A DNA stretch of 64,000 nucleotides from QQUJ01 sp050287605 (GTDB lineage Bacteria > Pseudomonadota > Gammaproteobacteria > QQUJ01): positions 1-64,000 of the forward strand of contig JBNKCG010000025.1 of NCBI GenBank assembly GCA_050287605.1, written 5' to 3'. Of this stretch, positions 17,685 through 26,600 are shown in pieces. The notes beneath the pieces are model-generated. The model searched no databases, was not told the origin of the DNA, and was given only the letters and a program-made list of their open reading frames with translations. A program made the position numbers and the translations under genes. Each line of letters begins with the position of its first letter. The stretch's first letter is position 1.

Positions 17685-19112
17685 ATGTCATTTGATTCCC
17701 TCGGCCTGTCGGCCGAATTGTTGCGTGCGGTCGCCGATCAGGGCTACCGCGAACCCACCCCTATTCAACGTCAGGCCATTCCCGTGATCGCGCAGGGGCG
17801 CGACGTGATGGCCGGCGCCCAGACCGGCACCGGCAAAACGGCGGGGTTCACCCTGCCGCTGCTGCAGCGCCTGGCGGAGACGCCGCGCCGCGGCAATCCG
17901 CGTGCGGTGCGCGCACTCGTTCTCACGCCGACGCGCGAACTCGCGGCGCAGGTGGAGCAGAGCGTGATCGCGTACGGCAAACACCTGACGCTGCGCAGCG
18001 CCGTGATCTTCGGAGGAGTCGGCATCAATCCCCAGATCCAGGCGCTGCGGCGCGGCGTGGACATCCTGGTCGCCACACCGGGGCGGCTGCTGGATCATGC
18101 CGGACAAAATACGGTGGATCTCTCGCAGGTGGAGATTCTGGTACTGGACGAGGCGGACCGTATGCTCGACATGGGCTTCATCCGCGACATCCGCCGCGTG
18201 CTCGCGCTGTTGCCCGCGCGGCGCCAGAACCTGCTCTTTTCCGCCACCTTCTCCGACGAGATCAAGCGCCTTGCCGACGGGTTGTTGCACGACCCGGCGC
18301 TGATCGAGGTGGCGCCGCGCAATGCCACCGCCGATCGCATCGCGCAGGTGGTCCATCCGGTGGATCGGGAGCGCAAACGGGAGTTGCTGTCGTACCTGAT
18401 CGGTTCGAACAACTGGCGCCAGGTGCTGGTCTTCACCCGTACCAAACACGGCGCCAACCGTCTGGCTCAGCAGTTGGAGAAAGACGGCATCAGTGCCGCC
18501 GCCATCCACGGCAACAAGAGCCAGGGCGCGCGTACCCGGGCGTTGGCGGACTTCAAGACCAACCACGTTCGCGTGCTGGTAGCCACCGACATTGCCGCCC
18601 GTGGGCTGGACATCGATCAGCTGCCGCACGTGGTCAACTTCGAGCTGCCCAACGTGCCGGAAGACTACGTGCATCGCATCGGACGCACCGGCCGTGCCGG
18701 TAACGAGGGCGAGGCCATGTCGTTGGTGTGCGTGGACGAGCATAAGCTGCTGCGCGACATCGAGCGGCTGCTCAAGCGCGACCTGCCCAAGGTGGTGGTG
18801 GCGGGTTACGAGCCCGATCCCAATCTGAAGCCCGAACCGATTCCCAACGGGCGCAACGCGCGCGGCGGGCAGCCGCGTCAGGCTCCGGCGCCGGGTCGCC
18901 GTGGAAACGGAAAGGCCAAGCCCTCGGCTTCCCGGCCGGCCGCGGCGAACGACAAGCGTGCGACCTCGGGCAACGAGGCGACGCCCTCCCGCAAGCGCCG
19001 CAAACCGCAACGCAATCGCCACGTGGACAACTCCGGGGGCGGCGGGACGCGGCGTCACGAAAAGCGCCGTAGCGGAGAGACGGCGGCGTTGTTCGACGGC
19101 GGGAATCGGTAA
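17685..19112 (+). CDS. rhlE: DEAD-box RNA helicase RhlE
   Basis: About 475 residues from ATG 17685. Q motif, motif I AQTGTGKT, Ia PTRELAAQ, II DEADRMLDMGF, III SATF, V ARGLDID and VI HRIGRTGRAG are all visible. The helicase core ends near residue 370 and is followed by a basic, low-complexity tail typical of RhlE. It unwinds RNA in ribosome assembly and cold adaptation. The 234 bases upstream hold no gene and may be a long leader. The first part of the 384-base downstream gap holds repeats. Confidence 0.93.
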   Translation: MSFDSLGLSAELLRAVADQGYREPTPIQRQAIPVIAQGRDVMAGAQTGTGKTAGFTLPLLQRLAETPRRGNPRAVRALVLTPTRELAAQVEQSVIAYGKHLTLRSAVIFGGVGINPQIQALRRGVDILVATPGRLLDHAGQNTVDLSQVEILVLDEADRMLDMGFIRDIRRVLALLPARRQNLLFSATFSDEIKRLADGLLHDPALIEVAPRNATADRIAQVVHPVDRERKRELLSYLIGSNNWRQVLVFTRTKHGANRLAQQLEKDGISAAAIHGNKSQGARTRALADFKTNHVRVLVATDIAARGLDIDQLPHVVNFELPNVPEDYVHRIGRTGRAGNEGEAMSLVCVDEHKLLRDIERLLKRDLPKVVVAGYEPDPNLKPEPIPNGRNARGGQPRQAPAPGRRGNGKAKPSASRPAAANDKRATSGNEATPSRKRRKPQRNRHVDNSGGGGTRRHEKRRSGETAALFDGGNR

Positions 19113-19137
19113 CGCTAACCCGAAATCAAGGCGTGAG

Positions 19138-19456
19138 CTTCGTGTACTGCGTGGTTTGATAAAAAATCAAAGCCGTTTTAACCACAACGTACACGAAGTG
19201 CACAAAGTTTGGACATCCTATAACCCCGCCGTCGGCGGGGTTTGGATGCCGAATCGAATTCGGCGTGATGGCGGACTGTACAAACCCCGGTTTTCTCTCG
19301 CCAACGACTCCAGGGATGGAGGAGGTAGAACGACGCAGGAGCCAAAGTCGAGGCGCCAACGGCGCTAAGCGCTGCACAAACCCCTTTGTTTTCTTCGCGA
19401 ACTTGGCGCCTTGGCGAGAGTCAATGTGTTTTTGCTTCGTGTACTTCGTGGTAAAA
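19138..19456. repeat. Three copies of a 19-22-base intergenic repeat
   Basis: The 384-base gap after rhlE has no gene. It contains cttcgtgtactgcgtggtt at 19138-19156, its inverted relative at 19180-19198, and cttcgtgtacttcgtggta at 19435-19453, each followed or preceded by an A/T run. Between them sits a perfect 9-bp hairpin (19222-19242, aaccccgcc/ggcggggtt, loop GTC). The rest looks like degraded non-coding sequence. Confidence 0.6.
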
Positions 19457-19496
19457 AGGCTTTCGCGTTTTTCAGTACCAAGGCGCAATCCAAACC

Positions 19497-20123
19497 ATGC
19501 CCGACCCTCACATGCTTTTGTTGTTCTTTGCCAGTTCCCTCCTGCTGGGATTGGCCCCCGGACCCGACAACCTCTTCGTCATGGCCCAGTCCGCGCAGCA
19601 CGGTCGCAAGGCTGGGCTGCTGGTGACGCTGGGGCTGTGCACCGGGCTGCTGGTGCACACGTCGGCGGTGGCGTTCGGGTTGGCGGCAGTGTTCCGCGCC
19701 TCGGAACTGGCCTTTACGGTGCTCAAGTTCGTGGGCGCCGGCTACCTGCTCTATCTTGCCTGGCAGGCGTTTCGCGCTACCGCCTCCGACGCCGGTGCCG
19801 CGCTGGTAGGTAGCGCCAACGTGCGGCGTCTTTACCTGCGCGGCATCGTCATGAACGTCACCAACCCCAAGGTGTCGATCTTCTTTCTCGCGTTCCTGCC
19901 GCAGTTTACCGATCCCGCCAGGGGCGCCATCGCGCCGCAGGTGCTGGTGTTGGGCGCGATCTTCATCGTGGCCACTATCCTGGTCTTCGGTTCCATCAGC
20001 CTTTTGGCCGGCAGCCTGGGCGAGCGGTTCCGGCGCTCGGCGACGGCGCAGAAGCTGCTCAACTGGGCGGCGGGTTCGATCTTCGCCGGGTTGGCGGTGC
20101 GGCTGGCCATCGCCGAACGCTAG
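19497..20123 (+). CDS. LysE/RhtB-family amino-acid exporter
   Basis: 208 residues, hydrophobic, with five to six membrane helices. It has the family motif near the N-terminus (GLAPGPDNLFVMAQS, about residues 18-32) and NPKVSIFFLAFLPQF near residues 123-137. Such proteins export amino acids or their derivatives. ATG 19497 is used; Met at 19512 is possible. The substrate cannot be told from sequence. Confidence 0.9.
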   Translation: MPDPHMLLLFFASSLLLGLAPGPDNLFVMAQSAQHGRKAGLLVTLGLCTGLLVHTSAVAFGLAAVFRASELAFTVLKFVGAGYLLYLAWQAFRATASDAGAALVGSANVRRLYLRGIVMNVTNPKVSIFFLAFLPQFTDPARGAIAPQVLVLGAIFIVATILVFGSISLLAGSLGERFRRSATAQKLLNWAAGSIFAGLAVRLAIAER

Positions 20124-20129
20124 CGCGGG

Positions 20130-20864
20130 CTAGCGCCCGTCGGCGAAGGTGATGTGGTTGAAATCGATGCTGACCTGGCCGTCAGGGTCTTTGCGCAACA
20201 GCGCGAAGTGGCCGAGGTTGAGGGCGCCGGGCGCGATGATGTAGCGCGATTTTCCGTCGAATTCGATACGCGTTAGCGCGTCGCCGGATCGCTTGTCGAT
20301 GTTGCCGTCGCCGTCCTGGATGTAGGCAAACGGTTGATCGGCGTGACCGCAGATCACGCGCTGTTTGTTGCGTGCCTCCAGACGCCGAAACGCCTGTTCG
20401 ATGTTGTCGTCGTCGATGCGGTTTGCCAGATAGCTGACGGACGACTCCTTGGACGAGCCGTAGAAGCCGTGCATAAAGCTGATGTCGAATTGGCGCACGT
20501 GGATGCGGGTGCCGGTGCCGGTCTCGCCCGTGGGCAGATGGCGGTGCTTGAACATCATGTCGAGGATTTCCCGATAGCGCGCGTCGTTCACCTGGTCGAT
20601 TTGTCGAAAGGCGTCGTACTCCCGCAGCCCGGCGATGAGCAGAAACTTGCGGTAGAACTTTTGCGATTCGGGGTCGTTTCGGTCGGAAAGCCGCGAGTAG
20701 GTGCTCTTGTACACCCGCAGGCTGAGCGTCTGCTCCAGCGAGAGGTTGCCGAGAAAGATGAACCTGCAGGCGTAGTAGGTGCTGATGAAGCGCCCAAAAT
20801 CTTCCCGCGACAGCTGGTAGGCGTTCCCTGCGACCAAGGTCTGGGCGGTCTGGTGCGACAACAA
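20130..20864 (-). CDS. Divergent, possibly degenerate metallophosphoesterase-like protein
   Basis: About 244 residues from TTG 20864 (GAGGA lies about 10 bases upstream; no ATG or GTG in the frame). The C-terminal half has the outline of a calcineurin-like phosphoesterase: SFMHGFYG, VICGHADQPFAY and YIIAPGALN line up with the HG, GHTH and INPGS elements. LVAGNAYQL near the start recalls the GNHD element. The first Asp/His metal motifs are absent and GHTH reads GHAD, so activity is doubtful. It lies 96 bases after the patatin gene on the same strand. The family call is inference. Confidence 0.5.
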   Translation of the reverse strand: MLSHQTAQTLVAGNAYQLSREDFGRFISTYYACRFIFLGNLSLEQTLSLRVYKSTYSRLSDRNDPESQKFYRKFLLIAGLREYDAFRQIDQVNDARYREILDMMFKHRHLPTGETGTGTRIHVRQFDISFMHGFYGSSKESSVSYLANRIDDDNIEQAFRRLEARNKQRVICGHADQPFAYIQDGDGNIDKRSGDALTRIEFDGKSRYIIAPGALNLGHFALLRKDPDGQVSIDFNHITFADGR

Positions 20865-20960
20865 CGGTCTAAGTTCCTCGTTTCGATCAGTCCATACAAT
20901 AGCGGATCGGAAGCGTTGGGCGATACCCGCAACGGGAATGCGCCGCGTTTCCAGCGTGCG

Positions 20961-21866
20961 TTACGCGAGCAATTTCCCCAGTTGGCGCTTGAGCTGCTCC
21001 TTTAGCGGTTGGGCCTGCTTGAAGATCGAATCGAATTTGTAGAACTCCAACACGCGCACGTCGCTGATCTCGGGGTGCAGGTAGATGTCCGGGGGACGTC
21101 GGCGCATCTTTTCACGCATCACGGTGCCCTGCAGGATCTGAAAGGCGTCGAAGGTCGATTCCAGGTAGGTGGGAGTCGGGTCTTCGCCGGGGGTGCGTAT
21201 GCCGGTGACGTCGACGGCGATGGTGAGGTCGCAGGCATCCTGGATCAGATCGTAGGGTACGGGGTTGACCAGGCCGCCGTCGACCAGCAGGTGGCCGTCG
21301 ACCTCCACCGGTGCGAACAGGCCGGGCAGCGCCATGCTCGCCTGCACCGCGGGCATCAGCGGCCCCGAATCGAGAACCGCCGCCTGGCGGGTACCGATGT
21401 CGGTGGCCACCACCGTGAGCGGGATGCGCAGCTGATCGAAGCGTTGCACGCCCACCGTCTCGTCCAGGAAGTCGATGAATCCGGCGGGATTGAGCAGCCC
21501 GCCGCGGCGTAGCTCGGGCATCAGGAACTCCAGCCAGCGCAGGCCGTTTTTGGCCGACAAGGTGTCGAGCCACGATTCGCCCTCCGACACCGTCAGCTGA
21601 TCGAGCAGGTTGCGAAGATCGCGCGCGCTTTTCCCCGCCGCGTAGAGGACGCCGATGATGGCGCCGATGCTGGTCCCTGCGATGCGGTAGGGTTTGATGC
21701 CCAGTTCGTCCAGCGCCTCCAGCATCAGGATGTGCGCCAGCCCGCGAGCGCCCCCTCCTCCCAGCGCGATGCCGATGCGATCGCGGCGCGGGCCGCGGGT
21801 ACACGCCGCCGGCAGCAGGGCGGCGCAGCCGAGGGCGGTGAGGAAGTGGCGGCGGGTCAGGGCCAT
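20961..21866 (-). CDS. Patatin-like phospholipase (RssA/NTE type), lipoprotein or Tat substrate
   Basis: About 301 residues from ATG 21866. The N-terminus has TRRHFLTAL and a lipobox-like LLPAAC, so the enzyme is probably exported and lipidated. The patatin oxyanion motif GGGGARG (about residues 36-42), the nucleophile elbow GTSIGA and the catalytic Asp in DGGLVNPVP are intact, giving a Ser-Asp dyad lipase acting on phospholipid or lysophospholipid. The gene downstream is the divergent phosphoesterase-like one. Confidence 0.9.
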   Translation of the reverse strand: MALTRRHFLTALGCAALLPAACTRGPRRDRIGIALGGGGARGLAHILMLEALDELGIKPYRIAGTSIGAIIGVLYAAGKSARDLRNLLDQLTVSEGESWLDTLSAKNGLRWLEFLMPELRRGGLLNPAGFIDFLDETVGVQRFDQLRIPLTVVATDIGTRQAAVLDSGPLMPAVQASMALPGLFAPVEVDGHLLVDGGLVNPVPYDLIQDACDLTIAVDVTGIRTPGEDPTPTYLESTFDAFQILQGTVMREKMRRRPPDIYLHPEISDVRVLEFYKFDSIFKQAQPLKEQLKRQLGKLLA

Positions 21867-22047
21867 GGACAATAGGGTATCCGAAACCAACGGCGGGGCG
21901 GCGTGGCACGTTGGGAGTTCAGGGCATGGTGCGACGTTGAATCGGCGCCCTTCGCACAATTTCCTTGCAGGCACCAGTCGCCCGCGGTTTTGGCATTGCG
22001 GGCGGCGAGTGCTGCCTCCCTCGTCCCCTGGGCGGGGCCGGGCGCGG

Positions 22048-22611
22048 CTAGGCGCGCGACATGAACTCGCCGGTGGCGGTGTTGATCTTGATGCGCTCGC
22101 CGCTGGCCAGGTATTCGGGTACCTGCACCACCAGCCCGGTGGCCAGGGTGGCGGGCTTGCTGCGCGCCGCTGCGGAGGCGCCCTTGATGACGGGCGAGGT
22201 TTCCACTACCTCCATTACCACGGTGGGCGGGAGCTGGATGCCGAGCAGCTTGCTGTCCACCACCAGCGCGTAGAGCCCCTCCAGACCGTCCACCAGGTAG
22301 GGCAGTTCGTCGGCCAGTGCCTCGTCGCTCAGGGTGTGCTGCTCGTAGGTCTCGTTGTCCATGAAGGTGCAGCCGTCGGCGTCACGGTAGAGCAGTTGCA
22401 CCGGGCGGCGCTCGAAGGCGACCTCGGTCAGCACCTCGTCGCCTTTGAAGCTGGCCTCGAATTTCTGGCCCGTGGCCACGTCGCGGCCGCGCACCTTGTA
22501 GAGGGTGTTGCCGCTGCGCGAAGACGCGGTCTGCACTTGGACGCCGCCGACGTAGACGGTGCGGGCGTCCACCTGGATCACCATGCCGTTTTTGAGTTCG
22601 CTGGCCTTCAT
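22048..22611 (-). CDS. efpL: Elongation factor P-like protein EfpL (YeiP)
   Basis: 187 residues, three-domain EF-P fold. The tip loop reads SSRSGNTLYKVR, with Arg rather than the modified Lys of EF-P, and domain III ends in GERIKINTATGEFMSR. This fits the YeiP/EfpL subgroup, which relieves ribosome pausing at prolines and related motifs without loop modification. No EF-P modifying enzymes are nearby. Its neighbours are unrelated. Confidence 0.9.
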   Translation of the reverse strand: MKASELKNGMVIQVDARTVYVGGVQVQTASSRSGNTLYKVRGRDVATGQKFEASFKGDEVLTEVAFERRPVQLLYRDADGCTFMDNETYEQHTLSDEALADELPYLVDGLEGLYALVVDSKLLGIQLPPTVVMEVVETSPVIKGASAAARSKPATLATGLVVQVPEYLASGERIKINTATGEFMSRA

Positions 22612-22666
22612 GCTGTGGGGTTCCGCGGCTGTGGGAGCCGCGGATGATACCGGGTTTTGCGCCGAA

Positions 22667-23056
22667 TCAGGATAGATCCAGGGCGTGGCGCTTGAGATCG
22701 TCCAGCGTTACCACCTCCAAGGCCTGGCGGTGGGTGGCGCGCAACACCACCTTGGGGGCGCGGCCGAACTCCAGCGCCTCCTGCCAGCGAGCCGCGCACA
22801 GACACCAGCGGTCGCCGGGTTTGAGACCGGGGAATTCGAACTCGGGCACGGGCGTGCTCAGGTCGTTGCCGCGAAAGCGGCTGAATTCGAGGAACTCCTC
22901 GGTCACCTGCACGCAGATCGTGTGCTGGCCGGCGTCGAAGGGGACGAAGTCGCAACACCCCGAGCGGGTGAAGCCGGTCATGGGGCGCATGGAGCAGGTC
23001 TCCAGCCGTTCGCCCAATACGTTGACCTGCTCCTGTTCCAGTTCCAGCTCTTCCAT
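22667..23056 (-). CDS. DUF2237 family protein
   Basis: 129 residues from ATG 23056. It has the family's conserved Cys-rich patches: MRPMTGFTRSGCC, GQHTICVQVT and WCLCAARWQEA, with the invariant PPKV-like segment as APKVVLRATH. DUF2237 proteins are small, of unknown role, with conserved Cys and His that may bind metal. It lies in a minus-strand row with a Gly/Met-tailed hypothetical upstream and efpL downstream. Confidence 0.85.
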   Translation of the reverse strand: MEELELEQEQVNVLGERLETCSMRPMTGFTRSGCCDFVPFDAGQHTICVQVTEEFLEFSRFRGNDLSTPVPEFEFPGLKPGDRWCLCAARWQEALEFGRAPKVVLRATHRQALEVVTLDDLKRHALDLS

Positions 23057-23099
23057 TTGCGTTGACCTCTTGGTAGCGGGGTGGCCGGCGCCCCGAAGG

Positions 23100-23501
23100 T
23101 TACGGCATCTGAATGCGGCCGCCGCCGCCCATTCCGCCGGGTCCGCCCATGCCGCCCTGGCCGGGTTTGGGAATGACGATCTGCGAGGCGGCTTCGCGGC
23201 GCAGCTCTTCGATCTCGCGCGCGGTGCGCTCCACGGCCACGTTGGCGGCGGCGCTGAATTTCTCCGCGGCCTCGCCCAGCGTTTGAGCCTCGATCTCGAA
23301 AGCGATGGGCATCGCACCCATGGGGGTGAGAATCTGCGCCTGACCCACGTAGAGCACGGGGCGCGCGGGATCGTCGCTGCCGTCGGCGGTGACCGGGGTC
23401 ATGCGGCGAATGGTGCCGGCGCGGCGGTCGGTGAAGGTCTCCTCGCGATAGAGATCCGCGGGGTTCATCTTGAGTTCGGTGGTGGTTTCGTCGGAGGTCA
23501 T
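23100..23501 (-). CDS. Hypothetical protein with Gly/Met-rich tail
   Basis: 133 residues, no signal or membrane segment. The first 100 residues predict a mixed strand-helix fold with a helical REIEELRREAA stretch. The C-terminal 22 residues are Gly/Met-rich (GGMGGPGGMGGGG). I recall similar uncharacterised proteins in gammaproteobacteria but cannot name a family. It starts 255 bases from the divergent VTT-reductase gene. Confidence 0.65.
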   Translation of the reverse strand: MTSDETTTELKMNPADLYREETFTDRRAGTIRRMTPVTADGSDDPARPVLYVGQAQILTPMGAMPIAFEIEAQTLGEAAEKFSAAANVAVERTAREIEELRREAASQIVIPKPGQGGMGGPGGMGGGGRIQMP

Positions 23502-23756
23502 GCCGGATTCCGTAGTCGACTGGTCTTGAAGCGCAACAGGTTAGCAGAAGCCGCCAGACGATGCGCGCTTGGGGTTTCGGCACGGCAGGTGGGGGTTTTT
23601 GCGATAGGTTCTATAGTGTGGGCAGTCAGCCGCCGTCGCGGGAAACCCCCAATGAAAGAGGGTTTGCCCCGGACCGGTCTACTTGTCTTGACAGCAAAAC
23701 AACGCGGGGTGGCGCAGGGCGCGCACCCTTGGGGTTTCGAGAAGCGGAGATTGACG

Positions 23757-25955
23757 GTGAAACTGAAAAAGGTGGGTGTGGCCCTGGTGATCGTGGCCCT
23801 GGTGATCGCGTTTTTTGCGTTCGACCTGGGGCATTTTTTCACGCTGGATTACTTCAAGTCGCAGCGCGAGACCATACTCGCCTATTTTGCGGCCAATCCG
23901 TGGCAAACGGCCGCCATCTATTTTCTGCTCTACGTGGCGGTGACCGGTCTGTCGCTGCCGGGCGCGGCCATCATGACCCTTGCCGGCGGTGCCGTGTTCG
24001 GGTTGTTGTGGGGTACGCTGATCGTCTCGTTCGCCTCGTCCATGGGAGCGACGCTCGCCTTCCTGGTGTCGCGTTTTCTGCTGCGCGACTGGGTACAGGG
24101 GCGTTTCGGCGATTCGCTGCGCACCGTGAATCGTGAAATGCAGCGCGACGGCGCGTTCTATCTCTTCACCCTGCGCCTGGTGCCGGCGTTTCCCTTCTTC
24201 GTGATCAACCTGGTGATGGGCCTGACGCCCATCCGCACCCGGACCTTCTACTGGGTGAGCCAGCTGGGCATGCTGGCCGGGACCATCGTCTACATCAATG
24301 CCGGTACCCAGATTGCGCAGATCGAATCGGCGGCGGGGCTGCTGTCGCCGGGGTTGCTGGGTTCGTTCATCCTGCTGGGGCTGTTCCCGCTCATCGCGCG
24401 CAAGGTGATCGAGAAGCTGCAGGCGCGCAAGGCGTTGCGGGGGTATACCAAACCGAAGCGCTTCGACCGCAACGTCGTGGTGATCGGCGCCGGTTCCGGC
24501 GGTCTGGTGTCGGCCTACATCGCTGCGGCGGTGAAGGCCAAGGTGACGCTCATCGAGAAGCACAAGATGGGCGGCGACTGCCTCAACACCGGCTGCGTAC
24601 CCTCAAAGGCGCTGATCCGCTCCGCCAAGTTCGCGGCGCAGCTGAAGCGCGGCGAGGAGTTCGGCTTCGGCCGCGTGCAGGGCGAGGTGGATTTCGCGCG
24701 CGTGATGGAGCGGGTACAGAACGTCGTCACTGCCGTCGAGCCCCACGACTCGGTGGAGCGCTACACCGGGCTCGGTGTGGAAGTGATCCAGGGCGAGGCG
24801 CGCATCGTCGATCCCTACACCGTGGAGGTGAACGGCCAGCGCCTGACCACGCGCAACATCATCGTCGCCGCCGGCGCACGGCCCTTCGTGCCACCCATCC
24901 CCGGCTTGCAGGAGGCGGGCTATCTCACCTCCGACAACGTCTGGGGGCTGCGTGAGCGGCCCGCGAGATTGGTGGTGCTGGGTGGCGGGCCCATCGGTAG
25001 CGAACTGACCCAGGCCTTCGCGCGCCTCGGCTCGCACGTCACCCAGGTGGAGATGGCACCGCGCATCATGGGCCGCGAGGATCCCGAGATCTCGGCGGCG
25101 GTGATGGCGAAGTTCCGTGCCGAGGGCGTCGACGTGCGGGTGAACACGCGCGCCAAGGAGGTGCGGGTGGAAAACGGCGAGAAGGTGCTGATCGCCGAGT
25201 ACCAGGGCGCCGAGGTGCGCATTCCCTTCGACCAGATTCTGGTGGCGGTGGGGCGTGCCGCCAACGTCAGCGGTTACGGCCTGGAGGAGCTGGGCGTCAC
25301 CCTCACCGGGCGCAAGACCATCGAGGTGAACGAGTTCCTGCAGACCAATTTCCCCAACATCTACGCCGTGGGTGACGTAGCGGGGCCCTACCAGTTCACT
25401 CACACCGCGGCGCACATGGCGTGGTACGCGGCGGTCAATTCCCTGTTTGGCCGCTTCAAGAAGTTCCGCGTCGACTACTCCGTGATCCCCTGGGCCACGT
25501 TCACCGATCCCGAGGTGGCGCGGGTGGGGCTCAACGAGACCGAGGCCGGGGAGCAGGGCATCGCCTACGAGGTGACCACCTTCGGCATCGACGATCTGGA
25601 CCGCGCCATCGCCGACGGCGAGGCCCACGGTCTGGTCAAGGTGCTCACCGTGCCGGGCAAGGACAAGATCCTGGGGGCGACCCTTATGGGCGATCACGCT
25701 GGCGATCTGATCGCCGAATACGTCGCTGCCATGAAGCACAAGATCGGACTCAACAAGGTCCTCGGCACCATCCACATCTACCCGACCCTGGCCGAGGCCA
25801 ACAAGTACGTCGCCGGCGAGTGGAAGCGCGCCCATGCCCCACAGGGGCTGTTGCAGTGGGTGGCGCGCTACCACGCGTGGCAACGGGGCGGGGAGCCGCA
25901 GGAGGCGCCGGCCCCGAAGCAGGAGACGGCGCCGGATCTGGCGGCCAAGCGCTAG
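23757..25955 (+). CDS. Fusion: VTT (TVP38/TMEM64) membrane domain plus flavin disulfide reductase
   Basis: About 732 residues from GTG 23757, with GGAGA upstream; the frame is open back to 22644 but that part overlaps minus-strand genes. Residues 1-230 form a DedA/TVP38-type VTT membrane domain (GAAIMTLAGGAVFG, GATLAFLVSRFLLRDWV, FTLRLVPAFPFFVIN). From about residue 240 comes a mercuric-reductase or lipoamide-dehydrogenase-like flavoenzyme: GAGSGGLVSAYIAA, GGDCLNTGCVPSK redox Cys pair, GGGPIGSE, YAVGDVAG and a C-terminal HIYPTLAE. There is no HMA domain or C-terminal CC, so it is not a typical MerA. Substrate unknown. Confidence 0.9.
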   Translation: MKLKKVGVALVIVALVIAFFAFDLGHFFTLDYFKSQRETILAYFAANPWQTAAIYFLLYVAVTGLSLPGAAIMTLAGGAVFGLLWGTLIVSFASSMGATLAFLVSRFLLRDWVQGRFGDSLRTVNREMQRDGAFYLFTLRLVPAFPFFVINLVMGLTPIRTRTFYWVSQLGMLAGTIVYINAGTQIAQIESAAGLLSPGLLGSFILLGLFPLIARKVIEKLQARKALRGYTKPKRFDRNVVVIGAGSGGLVSAYIAAAVKAKVTLIEKHKMGGDCLNTGCVPSKALIRSAKFAAQLKRGEEFGFGRVQGEVDFARVMERVQNVVTAVEPHDSVERYTGLGVEVIQGEARIVDPYTVEVNGQRLTTRNIIVAAGARPFVPPIPGLQEAGYLTSDNVWGLRERPARLVVLGGGPIGSELTQAFARLGSHVTQVEMAPRIMGREDPEISAAVMAKFRAEGVDVRVNTRAKEVRVENGEKVLIAEYQGAEVRIPFDQILVAVGRAANVSGYGLEELGVTLTGRKTIEVNEFLQTNFPNIYAVGDVAGPYQFTHTAAHMAWYAAVNSLFGRFKKFRVDYSVIPWATFTDPEVARVGLNETEAGEQGIAYEVTTFGIDDLDRAIADGEAHGLVKVLTVPGKDKILGATLMGDHAGDLIAEYVAAMKHKIGLNKVLGTIHIYPTLAEANKYVAGEWKRAHAPQGLLQWVARYHAWQRGGEPQEAPAPKQETAPDLAAKR

Positions 25956-25996
25956 CGCTCGTCCGGTGTCGGTGGCCCGGCGGCGGGCGCACGCCG

Positions 25997-26596
25997 TCAG
26001 GGCGGGGCGATGAGCCGGATGCTCTTTGCCGTGCGCTGGATGGCGCCCTCCCGTTCCATCTCCGCCAGCGTCCGATACAGCGCCTCGTGGCTGAGACCCA
26101 GCAGCTGCGCCAGGTTTTTGTAGGTGCCGGGCAGCGGATAGACGCCTTCGGCATCGGCGTTGAGCGCGAGCTGCAGTTCGATACGCTCGCGGGCCGACTT
26201 GATGTTGCGCAGCTCCAGGCGGGTGCGTAGCTCCATCACCTGATGCGCCAGCGTAGTGAGCCACAGTTGCGCCATCTGCGGGTCGTCACCGAGCAGTTCG
26301 CGTACCTCGGCGCACGCATAGCTGGCGATTCGGCTGGGCTGCAACGCTCGGCAGTCGCAGCCGTAACGCGCGTTGAACAACGAACCCTCGGCCGCGATCT
26401 GCCCGGCGTCGAGGCGTGCCAGCGGCAGGATCCGCCCGTCGGGGGTGTTGCGCTCCAGCTGACACTGCCCGCGTTCGATGACGTGCATGTGGCGTACGGC
26501 ATCGTTGCGGCGGAACAGGTAGTCGCCGCCGTCCAGGTCGGTGTGCAGTTGCGGTTTCAGCCGTTCGGTCAGCTGCTTGCCGAGGGAAGCGGTCAT
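25997..26596 (-). CDS. Crp/Fnr-family transcriptional regulator
   Basis: 199 residues from ATG 26596. N-terminal cyclic-nucleotide-binding fold (HVIERGQCQLERNTPDGR, about residues 38-55), a long dimer helix, and a C-terminal winged helix with LAQLLGLSHEALYRTLAEMEREG. No Fnr-type Cys cluster: the Cys pair is CDC at about residue 80. It ends the minus-strand cytochrome operon, 4 bases after the lipocytochrome gene, so it likely controls that cluster in response to redox or another ligand (inference). Confidence 0.9.
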   Translation of the reverse strand: MTASLGKQLTERLKPQLHTDLDGGDYLFRRNDAVRHMHVIERGQCQLERNTPDGRILPLARLDAGQIAAEGSLFNARYGCDCRALQPSRIASYACAEVRELLGDDPQMAQLWLTTLAHQVMELRTRLELRNIKSARERIELQLALNADAEGVYPLPGTYKNLAQLLGLSHEALYRTLAEMEREGAIQRTAKSIRLIAPP

Positions 26597-26600
26597 GGGG

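Noticed and set aside
22644..23756. N-terminal extension of the VTT-reductase frame
   Set aside because: It overlaps the DUF2237 and hypothetical genes on the other strand, and a GTG with ribosome site at 23757 begins the membrane domain.
23757..25955. Mercury resistance (merA)
   Set aside because: The reductase half lacks the HMA domain and the C-terminal CC needed by MerA, and no mer genes are nearby.
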